A stretch of 64,000 bases of DNA, taken from NCBI GenBank assembly GCA_047967505.1, contig CM106541.1; one strand, 5' to 3'. The DNA comes from Dipteris shenzhenensis (lineage: Eukaryota; Polypodiophyta; Polypodiopsida; Gleicheniales). Position 1 is the stretch's first letter; every line of letters begins with the position of its first letter. The notes beneath the pieces are model-generated. The model made no database searches, was not told the DNA's origin, and saw only the letters and a list, made by a program, of their open reading frames with translations. Below, piece after piece: positions 10,325 to 20,883 of this stretch. The position numbers were made by a program, and so were the translations under genes.

Positions 10325-11190
10325 ACACCTCACACCATCAAAAATAACCTGAAAGCCACATGTAGCAATCGTTGAAATAGAAATGAGGTTCTTACGAATG
10401 CCTGGAACATAAAGCACATGCTCTAGAGTGACAATATCACCAGAGACAGAAGTAAGAGAAACTTTTCCAATGCCTTTCACGGTATATGATGCGTTATTGG
10501 CACATGTGACACTGCCCCCCTTAGATGTAAGCTCCAATGAGCTGAATAACTTCCTGCAGGAAGTGATGTGCTTGCTAGCACCACTATCAAAGAACAAGGC
10601 ATCACGAATATTTGAAACTGCCATACAAGCATCATGAACATCAGGATTATATTGACATGTAACCAAGAAAGCCCAATGGTGGTCTTGTGCGAAATTAGCG
10701 AACTCATGTCAATCTTCTACACTAGAAGAACGAAATACTGCAAGACCAGACTCTTTCTTTTTCTTCTCAGATGCTATGCACTTCTTGCATTCAAAAATAT
10801 CATGCCCAGGTTTCCTGCAATAGTTACATCTCTTCTTCTTTTTGTTATTCCCTGAAGAAGAGGCACCATGTGAATGATCAGCATGGGAATGAGAGGGCTT
10901 TCCAGCTGAAACCTTGCCTTTACCTTTGTGTTTATGATAAGCAGCAAATGCTTGATCACTAGCCATAGTAGCATTGCGATTCACACGACTTTGCTCCTCC
11001 TGAAGAAGAAGAGCAACAAGCTGGTGAAATGAGAAATGATTGGCATCACCCCCTGCAACCAACCTCAAGGTAGTAGCAAAGCCTTGATATGAATCAGGCA
11101 ACCCATCAAGGGTATTAGAAACCAGCTGAGAATCAGGCATAATCTCATCAATGTTGGCCAATCAGGCATAATCTTATCAATGTTGGCCAA
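10325..11190 (-). pseudogene. CopB Gag (C-terminal half) and protease
   Basis: The minus strand encodes the distal gag region (LANIDEIMPD, LVALLLQEEQSR), a complete CCHC knuckle (CNYCRKPGHDIFEC), a Lys-rich stretch and the aspartic protease (FFDSGASKHITS), then LYVPGIRKNLIS. A stop (after SSSVED) separates gag from protease. The N-terminal half of gag is gone: upstream of 11161 there is only a 31-bp tandem duplication (aatcaggcataatcttatc, two copies, about 11127-11190) and then leader repeats. Gag of relatives (CopC) extends about 170 codons further. Confidence 0.88.
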
Positions 11191-11793
11191 CTGCTCTTTC
11201 AGGCACGTAGCTCGAGGCAGCTCCGAACTGCTGGCACGCAGCTCGAGGCAGCTCCGAAATGCTGGCGTGCAGCTTGAGACAGCTTCGAAATGCTGGAAAA
11301 TTTGAGAAATGACTGGCGCGCACCTTGAGGCAGCCCGTACTGCAGTGAATGTACTGAAATTTTGACAAACCAGACATAAGTATGCAATTTTCTGATAGAT
11401 GTACGGATTTTCATACAATTTTTGACAGATGTACGGATTTTTGTACAATTTCTAATGCATGTACGGATTTTCGTACAATTTTTGACGCATGTACGTTTTT
11501 TTTTTTTGCAGGTTCAGAATTTCGTACAAATGCTGTAAATGCTCACGTGTGGTCATTTTTTGCTGCAGCAGGCTGGAAAATGCACTGAAAAACAGTTCCC
11601 TTTGCGAGAGTTGCTCCAAAGTGCGGTCTTCTCGTGACAAAATGAGGTTTTTCGCGACAGAAATGCTTGGAAAGGTCTCAAACACTCGTGGGAGTGTAAA
11701 ACCAGCAAGAATGAGAGCTCCAGAGGCTGCCAAGCAGCTTGGGAAAGCTGTCAATGGCTGAGAGAATGGATTCCCGATCTGCTCTGATACCAC
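11191..11793 (-). other. CopB leader with tandem repeats and PBS
   Basis: Two tandem arrays are visible: about three copies of a 31-bp unit (gcacgcagctcgaggcagct, 11205-11300) and three to four copies of a roughly 31-bp unit centred on gatgtacggattttc (11395-11490). The PBS (minus GTGGTATCAGAGC, 11781-11793) lies against the LTR remnant. No start of gag survives. Confidence 0.75.
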
Positions 11794-11828
11794 TGTTGGG
11801 TGTTGGAAGCAATGGAAGCTCAAAATCT
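11794..11828 (-). repeat. CopB 5' LTR remnant
   Basis: Only the PBS-proximal 35 bp (tgttgggtgttggaagcaat on the plus strand) matches the end of the 3' LTR at 215-249, after which the sequence turns into Gypsy gag. The other 240 bp or so of this LTR are deleted. Confidence 0.65.
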
Positions 11829-12480
11829 ATTAATGGTACATTGAAGATCCTGACTGAAGCCATAACTAAGTTATCCGATTCTCAATCGGTAACTCCTATG
11901 GCAAAGTCACCAACTCCTCCAAGTGAAGTTCAGAGGTCTACCTCTCGACTAAAGAAACCTCGGACTTTCTTAAGGACTTAAAGCTACCAATTTTCAATGG
12001 GGAAAAGAGAGAACGAAACAAGGACGCCATAAACACGTTTTTGCAAAAGGCAAGACTTCTATCGACTCAGGAACACCCCTCCTGAAAATAAAGTCGTGAA
12101 AGCGAGTCTTTCCCTTGGAAGTAAGGCCTATAAATGGTGGATGAGACTTAGAGAAAATGATAGGATTCTTTGGTATTGGGCTATGTTTGAAGAAGCCTTC
12201 TTAAAATGATTTTTACCCGAAAATAAGTTGGAAAGGGCTTTGGAAGCTTGGGACAATTGTAGCATGGGCAAGAATACTTTAGTCCTATACATAGCGAACT
12301 ACAGGGAGGCAATTCTTAAGTTGAAGGGAATCGATGAATTCCAAAAGGTAAGGGGTTTTGTGAGAGGTCTAAAAGACATGTACAAGGTCGAGGTGAAAAG
12401 AAATTCTTTCAAGACCTTTGAAGAAGCTCTTGAATTGCCCATATATATGGTGATACTATTTATACGGTGCCAAATTTGAG
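11829..12480 (+). pseudogene. GypA gag, decayed
   Basis: In shifting plus frames this encodes a Ty3/Gypsy gag: LKLPIFNGEKRERNKDAIN, LQKARLL, SKAYKWWMRLRE and LERALEAWDNCSMG, then FVRGLKDMYKVEVKRN. The WW-centred block is the usual Retrotrans_gag signature. Frameshifts occur near 11975 and 12080. The frame dies after FEEALELPIY at about 12445, where sequence jumps to RNase H, so protease and RT are deleted. Confidence 0.75.
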
Positions 12481-13260
12481 AAAATTTTTTATCAAGAAAG
12501 AATTAAGTGGAAATGCAATTAGCCAGAGCTTAAAGGAAGAAAAGCTAGATGGGCTGAAATAATGCAAGAGTTTGATATCCAATTGATATATCAGAAGGGG
12601 AAGTTTAATGTGGTAGCAGACTCCCTAAGCCAAATGCCAATGGTTAATGAATTGAGTTTTATATAATCCAGAATGATTTCCTAGTGTCCTTGAAAGGAAA
12701 ATGTGAGTTTGATTCTTACTTTTCTATGGAAAGCAATTATAAAGAGGGATCCAACTAATCGAGGAGCTTTTACTGAGGAGTCACATGGAAATAGTGGCAT
12801 ACCACATGTTGGTGATAAAGGAATCAAGTGGAAAACATATAGTATTGAAGATGGCTACTTGCTCTACAAGGTAGAGTATGTGTCCTTGATAATAATGACA
12901 TTAGGCGCCAAAGTCTTTTTGAGTGTCATGATAGTCCAAGTGTTGGACACCCAAGAAATCAGAAGATGTACTTCTGAAGAGGCAATTCTTTTGGCTTGGA
13001 ATAGATAAGGACGTCCAAGATTATGTATTGAAGCGCCAAAAATGCCAGGTCGATAAGGCTAAATGCCTTAAGGTAGGAGGTTGCCTATACCCATTGGAGA
13101 TTTCATTAGGCAAATGGAAAAGTATCTCCATGGATTTTATTGTTCGATTACCTAGGATACAGAGGAGGCACGACTTTGTGTGGGTAATTGTGGATCAGTT
13201 GACCAAGATGGCTCACTTCCTTCCAACCAAAGAAGAGGTTAAAGCTCTAGAATTAGAGCG
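12481..13260 (+). pseudogene. GypA RNase H end and integrase, decayed
   Basis: The block starts with the end of Gypsy RNase H (RWAEIMQEFDIQLIYQKGKF, VVADSLS at about 12550-12640). It continues into the integrase zinc-binding region (CVLDNNDIRRQSLFECHDSP, GHPRNQKMYF, CQKCQVDKAK) and the start of the catalytic core (GKWKSISMDFIVRLP, VIVDQLTKMAHFLP). The core stops at KALELERC where a pyrimidine tract takes over at about 13262. Many frame breaks are present. The style is that of chromovirus integrases; a chromodomain-bearing end with fitting sequence lies at 23.6-24.2 kb. Confidence 0.8.
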
Positions 13261-13261
13261 T

Positions 13262-13830
13262 TGCTCTTCCAAGGTGCTGCTACTTTCGCTCCCCCTGGTT
13301 GCTCCCGTTGCCCGCCATCTTCAGCCTCCCTTCAGGCTCCTTTCGCCTCCCTCTTCCTCCACCTTCTCTTGCCTCCATCCCCGCCTCCTTTCCCCTCTTT
13401 CCCCCGCTTCCACTTCTCTCCCTTCTCCCACCATCCCTCGCCTCCATCCCCGCCTTCACTTCGCCTCCTCCACATCTTCTCTGCCGCCCTCCCGCCTCCA
13501 TCCCTTTGCCTCCTCCGCCTCCCTCCCACCGCCCCCTCTGCCTCCCTCCCCGCCATCTGCTCCGCCTCCCCCCCGCCCCATCTCTCTCCCCTTTTTCGCC
13601 TCCCTTCCTACTCCCGTTCCGCCTCCTTCCCTTTCTCCTCCTCCTCTTCCCCTTCTCTTGCCCCCTTTCTTCGCCTCTCTCTACCTCCTTTTCCATCTCC
13701 CCCCTGCCTCCTTGCCCTCCTTCTTTGCCTCCTCCCCGCCCTCCTCTCTCTCCTTCTCTCCTTCTCTCCACTCCCGGTTCCTTTCAAAGGACCCTCTGCA
13801 GCCCTTCAGCCCCTTCTTGTCTCACCCTCA
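13262..13830 (+). repeat. Pyrimidine-rich 5' tract of LINE L1
   Basis: Nearly pure C/T sequence built from cgcctcc and cctcc words joins integrase on the left to a LINE ORF1 tail on the right. Long open frames here result only from lack of A/G. The same kind of tract precedes LINE ORF1 sequence at 19.37-19.87, 21.6-21.8 and 62.7-63.4 kb, so I read it as the LINE 5' untranslated region. Confidence 0.65.
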
Positions 13831-14052
13831 AGTTGAGCTTCACGCGGGAGAAGCTGATTTATGGATTGACAGTAGGGGTTATCAGATTGCCGCTTGTGGC
13901 AAGGATTGATCCGGCACACTACTGGCCATTCTAGAAGTGTGCTGAGATGTTCGGAGTGGAAAAACCCCCCTTAAAGTCACAAAAGGTAGTTTTCTCTAGA
14001 ACAGGAACTCACTCATAGTCGAGACTTGTTTCCAACTTCTGCGTCCTCATGA
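13831..14052 (+). pseudogene. LINE L1 ORF1 tail
   Basis: Sequence such as FTREKLIYGLTVGVIRLPL and CAEMFGVEKP matches, in mixed frames, the ORF1 end of the copy at 22.25-22.57 kb (FTREALVCGLATGVIRLPM, CAELFGVE). The DUF4283 N-terminal part is absent, so this copy has lost most of ORF1. One frame ends in TCATGA, overlapping the ORF2 ATG. Confidence 0.6.
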
Positions 14053-16222
14053 GTTGGACCATAGTGAGTTGGAACGTACAAGGGCTCCATGACCGTGCAC
14101 GTAGTCAGCTGCAACACTTGATCCTTCGGCGGCAGGAGTTGGAGAGAGCTGTGGACTTCCTTTTGATACAGGAGCACATTTTCTCAGCATCAGACATCTG
14201 ACGGCGTCATCATCTTCTTCCCAGGAGAGGCTCGGAGGTGTGGTCTTTTGCATAGGACGGTGCGAAGGGGTCTGCATCCCGGTCTCCCAGGCGGTGGTTC
14301 CAAAGGTCTACGATTAGGGTGACCTTATCCCAAGGTGGGCAGTTTGGATGGGAGAGTTTAGGATTAGGATCCTGAATGTGTATGCCTTGGCGTGTAGACA
14401 ACACGGTCCGGCCTTTTTTTTTTTAAATAAAGAAAAGTACTTCATTAAATAGTAATAAAAACCGCAGAGCAAGCTCAAGTGTGGGAGTACATCATGTCAA
14501 GCATGAGAAAAAACAGCTCAGACAGCACAGTCCAGCCTTTTGAAGGAGGCTGACAGAGTGTTTGCCAGATGTTGACTCTTGGTGGAGACTTCAACAACCT
14601 GGAGTTTGGGGAGTACAAGCAAGGGGGTGCCTCCTTTTCCAAGATGCTAGTAGTAGAGTGGAGCGCGTGGGAGCAGTTCGTCTTCACGATCAGTGGCAGA
14701 GACTGTGGAGAGAGCCGGAGTTCAGCAGCATCCTGGCAGTCTTCTCTTCTCATTTGGCCGGAGGCGACATGATGGAGAGGCTAGATCGCTTCTATTTCGG
14801 GGACTGGGCACTCCACAGAGGTGGCTCTACAGGGATTCTAGCAGGCACCACGATGTCAGACCACTCTCCAGCAGTATTATACCTAGACTAGCCTCGCCAT
14901 GGTCTTCCCCAAAAGGGGGTATGCATTCCAGAGGACCTACTACAGGATGAGGAGATTCAACTGGTTATTGTAGAGATTTGGCAGTAGCTAGAGTTAGTAC
15001 CGTGCGAGGGATGGGCTTTGTGGGTGGCAGATGCGATTCAGAGGAGCAACAAGGAGTTGCAGTCTCACGCCCTTAGGCAAAGGAGGACCCTTCAGGAGCA
15101 CGAGCGTGCACGACGACGAGACCTCGCCTACCATAGAGAGGCTCAGGGAACAGGACCCAAGATCCCAGTGGCTCAAGAATAGATTTGAGAGTGCGCACCT
15201 TGGCTTCAAGACACAGAGGTTCGGCGGGCTGAGTTTTCCTACCACTCCACTCCGACTCGTTGGGGTCAGTAGGGGATAGGATGGCGAAGCAATTTTTTAT
15301 GGGCCTTGATCGGCATGCACGTAGCTACATCAATTACGGTGTCCGCAGGGCATCTTGCACATTGATTCACAGGAGATTTTAGAGCTGACCACGGATTTCT
15401 TCAGCAAGCTCTTTTAGGCAGAGAGGGTGATTCCAGCTTGCCTTGTGGCTCGTGAGCTAGTTTGGGACCATGTTCCGACAGTAGTCTCGAGGGAGTTGTG
15501 CGGGAGCCTAGAGGGGCCTTTCATGGATGAGGAGCTTTGGGAAGCCCTCAAGGCCCTTCCAACCTAGAAGTGTCCTGGCGAAGATGGTTTAACTCTGGCC
15601 TTCTTTCGTAACTTCTGGGAGATCATTGCCAACCTTTCCGCTCAGCCTACCAGGAGATCTTCGACACGGGTTCCCTTCCTGAGCAAGGGGTGGATTTGTT
15701 TGATTCTGAAAGAGGGAGATAGGTCAGACATCCGACAATGGAGACCGATCACCCTACTAGACACCGCATACAAGATCCTTGCTAAGGTCGAGTTTGCGGT
15801 TGTGACCTCATCTCTCATCGACATCATCCATGACACAGAGACTGACTTTGTATAGAAGCGTAGCATCCTTGACAACATTTTCACGTTCTGGGAGGTAGTC
15901 GATTGGGCCAGGGAGGAGTCACAGCCTTTGGCCATCCTTCTCTTGGATTTTGAGAAGGCTTACGACAGGGTGGAGCGGTCTTTCCTAGAGGGCACTATGC
16001 AAAGGTTGGTTTTCTCAGACAGATGGATTAGAGGAGTTCTTGTGCTCTATGGGTCATATGCTTATAGGTGGACACATGGGCGAGGCCTTTTCTCTCTCGC
16101 GCTCAGTCCGCTAGGGCTGTTCCCTAGCTCCCTTTCTCGCCCTCTTTGTGGCGGAGGCATTGGGATACTACTTGAGATCACAGGTGGCGGGCCTCAGGTT
16201 AAGGCCATGGTTGCTTACGTTT
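14049..16222 (+). pseudogene. LINE L1 ORF2: endonuclease and reverse transcriptase, broken
   Basis: ORF2 starts MSWTIVSWNVQGLHD, the first block of an APE-type endonuclease, followed by LLIQEH, GDFNN (14583 onward) and MSDHSP (about 14851). The RT follows: CPGEDGLTLAFFRNFW, LILKEGDRSDIRQWRPITLL, ILDNIFTFWE and LLLDFEKAYDRV (15943 onward). The protein would nick target DNA and reverse-transcribe LINE RNA there. The frame is broken many times. A small retroposon sits in the endonuclease (14414-14520). The copy ends at about 16222, before the YxDD block and zinc-binding domain, so it is 3'-truncated or interrupted. Confidence 0.85.
14414..14520 (-). mobile_element. Small poly(A) retroposon inside LINE L1
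   Basis: A 107-bp insertion with a T-run at its left edge (poly(A) at the 3' end on the minus strand, preceded by CTTTATTT) interrupts the endonuclease. It is flanked by 17-bp direct repeats differing at three positions (gacaacacggtccggcc, 14397-14413; gacagcacagtccagcc, 14521-14537). The size, tail and long target duplication fit a SINE or a 5'-truncated LINE end. Confidence 0.75.
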
Positions 16223-17018
16223 GACGTATGGGACGTCCCGCACGTTCGGTACTGTCCCGTACGGTTGGCTGGTTTTTAGGATTTTGGCTGATTAGGGTTT
16301 GTGAGATTTGACCGTTTTTTGCCCCTTTTGACAGTTTGAGGCCTACCTCTACTCCAAACATGCATATATACCCCTCTAACCCCTCCCCCTCTCCACCAAG
16401 CACTCTTCCCTCTTTAGCCACCAAGCAGCGCGTTGCCCACCTCTCCATCTTCATCTCCCTCCCTCTCCCTCCAACTTCCAAGAACATCCCTCTGCATCTC
16501 TCACCCCCTCCATCTCTCTCTTCCTCTCCATCTCCCTCTCCCCCTCCCCCTCCCTCTCCATTAACTCTCCCTCAATCTCCATCAAGCTCCCTCTTCATCC
16601 CCCTTCTCCATTTTCATCTCCTTCCATCTCCACTCCATCAAGCTCCCTCTCCATCACTTCTCTATCAAGCTCCCTCTTCGTCCCCTTCTCCATCAAGCTT
16701 CCCCTCCATCTCCATCTCCCTCTCCATGAAGCTCTTTCTCCATCTCCCTCGGGCTCTCCATCTAGCTCCCCTTCCATCTCCCTTTCCCTCTCCATCAAGC
16801 TCCTCTCCATCTCCATCGGGCCTCTCCATCCAGCTTCCCCTCCATCTCCATCTCCATCTCCATCTCCATCTCCATCTCCATCAAGCTCCTCTATCTCCCT
16901 TGGGCCTCTCCACCCTCACCATCTCCCTCCCTCCCTCTCCATCTCCATCTCTGTCCTTCTCCATCTCCATCTCCATCTCTCTCCCTCTCTCCAAGCATCA
17001 AGATTCAAGCCTCTCCAT

Positions 17019-17056
<38 letters not shown>

Positions 17057-17069
17057 TCTTTCTCCCGCA
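16223..17069. repeat. Pyrimidine-rich low-complexity DNA
   Basis: The first 100 bp carry GTACGG-like words (16232-16262). From 16330 the sequence is C/T-rich with many ccatctccat words, a (ccatct)n run at about 16840-16880 and a (CT)n run at 17021-17051. No gene is seen; long plus-strand frames here are compositional. Confidence 0.6.
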
Positions 17070-19260
17070 ATGCCACCGATTGCATTGTACTTTGAGAGAG
17101 TGAAAAAGAAGTCCAATGTTTGCAAGTTACATTGCGAGCATTGCCCCAAGATCTAAACTAGTAGTGTGACCTGCCTTCTTATATATTTGTGTAAGTTGGG
17201 TGGGCACTCCGGACCATGCACGGGGATTCCTGATGACATTTTTCAAGAATGCTATCAAAAGTACCTACCCTTGAAGCGAAGAAAGAAGACCTCTATGGCA
17301 CAAGAGGAGATGGTGTGCTCGGACATTTCCTCGTCCGAAGCGGAGGATGATGCCTCTCCTTTCATCTTTGTTACCTCCATCGGAACTGCTATCTCCTCTG
17401 GCACGGCATCAAAGAGAACAAAGACAAGTGACGTGCCAAGAAGGAGGCAAGTCACTCTTGCCCAAGCCACGGGCTGCCTCTCCGGTCCATTTTCATTCCT
17501 CAAGGAGCGGCAAAGACAAGTTGAACTAGAGATTGCCCACACCGTCATTGAGTGCAATCTCTCTTTCCATGTGCTTAGATGTGAATGGTGGCGAAGAATG
17601 ATGAAAACCATAGCCTCGGTTGGTCCATATGAAGGGTGGGATGGAGTTAGCTACAATGATGTGCATACCAAGAAGCTAGATGAAGAGAGGAAGAGAATAA
17701 ACAAGTCTCTCGAGCCCGTGCGTGCCGGGTGGGCCAAGTATGGATGCTCCATTCTCTCCGACAGATGGTGTGATACAAAGAAGAGAGGCATCATCAACAT
17801 TCTTGTCTCTTGTCCTCTTGCCACATACTTCTTGCGGGTTGTGGATGCGGAAGAGAAGGGAAGAGGAACCACCGCCTCCTTTATCTATCATCACATTCGG
17901 GAAGCTATACCTGAGGTAAGTTGAGAATCATGTAACTTCTTTAGATTCTTTGATTTCCATAAGCAAATCCACTTCTTCTTCTTGAATCTTACAAGCTGAA
18001 ACGTGTCATGTAGGTTGGTCCCCCAAATGTGGTGTAAGTTGTAATGGACAATGCCTCCAATTATAGGTCCATGGGTCGCATGCTTGAAAGGGAGTTTCCC
18101 TCAATAGTGTGGACTCCATGTGCTAGTCATTGCCTTGACCTTCTCATGGTGGAGAACATAGTTAAATTGCCATGGGTAAAGACCATTGGGAGTGACATTT
18201 GCTCCATTGTGAGCTTCATCAACTCCAAAAACAAGCTTCTTGCCATCTTTTGTATCTACTCTAACTTGGAGTTGGAGAAGCCATGAAAGACATGATTTGT
18301 TGCTATGTGGCTATTTTCTTGAGCGGCTCTATGATATTCAAAACAAGCTTCAAAAGATGATCGTGTCCAATGAGTATAAAGAATGGTTTGAAGGAGAGTC
18401 AAGTACAACTCAACAAGATGCTAAAGACATTCAATGTATTTGCTTGAGAGAGTCTTTTGGCAAGGGGTGAAGGCCATTGTCATTGCCATTAGGCCCTTGT
18501 ACAAGGTCTTGCGTATGTCTGACATGGAGGGGCTCCATTAAAGAATCCATTGCGGAGATTAGCTCCTCCATTGTTCTAGATATGGATATTAGTTCATCAT
18601 GGTAACTTATAAACCTACAATCTTAATACCGAATCTTGTATCTTTGATTTTGAATGTTAATTAATAATCTTCGAGTCTAACTTATTGTTATTCTTTGGAC
18701 ATTAGTGATATCTTGGATACCACATAAAAGCAGGATGACACTCTCTTTCATGTCAACAAGAGGTGGAAGTGGATGAAACTACCCATCCATGATTTTGTTG
18801 CCCTCATGCATCCTGCTTTCAAGGCCCTCTCTCTCTTTACGGTCTCTCTTTACGGACGAGGGCTTGGCCTCCGATAAAGACACATATCTTCCAAAAGCAT
18901 TGCATGAGGACAAGCATGTCACATTTCTTTAAGAACTCATAAACTCAATGCCCAAACGAGAACCGCATTTCCACTGTGTGTTGGAAGAGGGACTCCTTGG
19001 TTAAACCTCTTTTTCAGTGGGAGTCTTTTGGCTACCAATTGTCCCATCTACAAAAGTAGCTATGAGGGTTCTCTCTCATGGTCCGCTTACTCTCTCATAC
19101 ACACAAAGATACGCAACAAGCTTAGCACAAAATAATTGGATCAGGTTATTTATTGCCGTTCTAACTTATGTATGTTGCGCAATGTGCATGAGATGCCTAG
19201 ACAGGTAGACTTTTCAACTTTCTATATTGTAAACTCATATTTGCTCTTCATACTTGTAAG
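17070..19260 (+). pseudogene. hAT-family transposase gene (BED finger, DUF659), decayed
   Basis: From the ATG at 17070 the product begins with a BED-type finger (LHCEHCPKI, C-x2-C; the His pair is poorly kept) and has an in-frame stop at about 17154. A DUF659 transposase core follows (YGCSILSDRWCDTKKRGIIN, FLRVVDAE). A canonical GT-AG intron fits at 17916-18013, after which coding resumes with VVMDNASNYRSMGRML and TPCASHCLDLLM. A second intron may lie near 18602-18706. Later fragments (FWQGVKAIVIAIRPLYKVLR; KRWKWMKLPIHDFVALMHPAF; a worn C-terminal dimerisation region near 19060-19140) carry several stops. It would have cut and pasted hAT elements; it is inactive now. Clear terminal inverted repeats were not found. 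Confidence 0.85.
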
Positions 19261-19329
19261 TTGTACACAATGGTACTTGTTACTTGACACTTGTAAGTTT
19301 TAGATCTTAAGTTCTAACTACAGTAATGC

Positions 19330-19939
19330 AATTATGGCGGGCTGGATGGAGGAGCTGCTCGGTGAGCTCCCCTCCTCTGCCCGCGGCGGCCTGTAGGCTC
19401 CGTCCGCTGCCCGCCCTGCCTCCTTGCCTCGCCCTCGCTCCGCCTTGCCCCTCCCCCCTCTCCGCTCCGCCTTACCTTCCCCGCCCCACCTCCGTCCCCC
19501 GCTCTGCCTTCTCCCCCGCCTCCCCTTGCTGCGTTCTCCCCCGCTCCACCTCTACTCGCCCATCTCCGCCCGCTGCCTTCTCCGCTCCACCTCCCCTTGT
19601 TGCTCCCCCGCCCCTGCTCCCCCCCCTCCTTTCGCCTCCTTGTCGCCTCGCACCTCCTCTTGCCCTTCTATCCTCCCGTCAACATGTCCCCCTCGCCATT
19701 TCGCCTCCCCCCGTTGTCTTCTTCTCCTCTTCTTCTACCTCTCCCACCTCCTTCCATTTCTTCATTCCTTCCTTCTCCTCCTCCCCTTGCTCCCTCATTC
19801 CCTCCTTGCCCTCTTCTTCTCTCTCCTCCTTCTCTCCGCTTCGTCCTTTTTCATTTGCCTCCCTGCAGCAGGAGCATTCGTGTTTGTTACGGTGAAAGAA
19901 AATATTGGTGGTGACCTTAGGTCTGGCCAGAGGGGCTCT
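19330..19939 (+). repeat. Pyrimidine-rich 5' tract of LINE L2
   Basis: Like 13262-13830, this is a C/T-rich stretch of cgcctcc, ctccgc and cttctcct words that leads directly into an ORF1 start at 19940. The transition region (19870-19939) is of normal composition. Confidence 0.65.
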
Positions 19940-20401
19940 ATGGCAGCACCCTCGACTCCCATAGCCGTTAAGGTTCTTCTTTCCCCAGCTGACAAGCAAC
20001 AGGTATAGCAAGCAGTTCAGTCCCTCCAGGACAAGGCGCTTGTGGGCAGAATTGTGGGCACCACGCCTACACGGAGACAAGTGCGAGAGTGGATCCAGGT
20101 GAGCTTGACATTAGAGGACAACCACATCCAGGAGGTCACCATCTATGGACGAGGCGTTCTTCTCATGAGCTCCCCTGACACCGCCTCGACACTTGTGGAG
20201 CAAAGCCCCATACTCCTTGGCCCGCATCTTGTCTACCTCTTTTCTTGGTATCATGGGTTCACAGTGGAGGACATGGATACGACACACCATGTTCCATGGT
20301 TTTCGGTTACACTCTGCTTTCCAGGGCTCCTCAAGGAGTGTCGAGCCATCCTCCCTTCCATTGGTCGGGCATTTGGCCATAGTTGCCAGGAGTTTTTGTA
20401 A
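19940..20401 (+). pseudogene. LINE L2 ORF1 fragment (DUF4283)
   Basis: The frame starts MAAPSTPIAVKVLL and has an in-frame TAG at 20006-20008. It continues with the DUF4283 fold: VGRIVGTTPTRRQVREWIQ, IQEVTIYGRGVLLM, LFSWYHGFTVEDMD and VTLCFPGLLKE. The order and spacing match the ORF1 at 63428 (YGRVIGHSPSRATIRDWLQ, VALMGRGIFWL, PWYRGFSTADFD). The protein is an RNA-binding partner of LINE ORF2. The copy ends at 20401, where A/T-rich sequence with gaaacgggtttc motifs begins, so ORF1 C-terminus and ORF2 are missing. Confidence 0.8.
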
Positions 20402-20883
20402 CGGGAGGTTTCAAACGGGTTTCATACGTTTGAAACGGGTTTCGAAAAATGAATGAAACGGGTTTCATTCGGAATGTGAAAATATGTGCATATATACCTA
20501 GGGTATGCATCATGCCATATACAAAAATGTACAAATAACAATTGTAAGTGACTCCGTAGTGCAGACATGATACAAAAAACATACATATCAAGTATAAGCA
20601 CCATACATACTGAATCCTGATCATACAAAAAGCTAGTCATCAATGATCATACATTATACATACTAGAGTACTCAATGATCATCTTCACACATACATACTG
20701 AATGATCATACATATTGAATCCTGATCATACATACTGAATACTGATAATAGTAAAAACTAGAGTCATCAATGAACCTCCCAAGACCTCCATGGTGATGGA
20801 CCATGAAGGTAAAAAGGTCAAGCTACAAATGGAATCCAAAATACTGTCTATCAATAATAAGTAACAAAGTCACAAATCAAAAG
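20402..20883. other. Non-coding DNA with aaacgggtttc motifs
   Basis: Left edge (20405-20472) has three aacgggtttc words, matched in inverted orientation by aaacccgtttc and gaaacgtttc words at 23608-23670. The rest is A/T-rich with short atcatacatactgaat repeats (20640-20750). No gene is seen. Confidence 0.5.

Larger units (their letters stand above)
215..11828 (-). mobile_element. Ty1/Copia retrotransposon CopB, split by CopA
   Basis: This is a minus-strand Copia element in pieces: 3' LTR 215-493, C-terminal RNase H end 494-661, then CopA, then pol, protease and gag from 6574 to about 11190, a leader, a PBS next to 11793, and a 35-bp remnant of the 5' LTR. Reading across the CopA insertion restores RNase H frame: the codons for PKF before 6574 continue into EAFRQALNL at about 660. 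The element is dead: the N-terminal half of gag is missing, several frames are broken, and an 875-bp insertion sits at 9450-10324. Coding order gag-PR-IN-RT-RH is typical of Copia. Confidence 0.9.

Noticed and set aside
11395-11490. Regularly spaced repeats, briefly considered CRISPR-like
   Set aside because: Direct tandem repeats without unique spacers, inside a plant retrotransposon leader.
13028-13934. Long overlapping open frames rich in Ser/Pro/Leu (also 16336-17103 and 19326-20008)
   Set aside because: Near-pure C/T sequence leaves all frames open; only the first part (integrase) and last part (LINE) resemble proteins.
20331-20643. Overlapping minus frames rich in Tyr/Cys
   Set aside because: A/T-rich non-coding DNA; no family resemblance.
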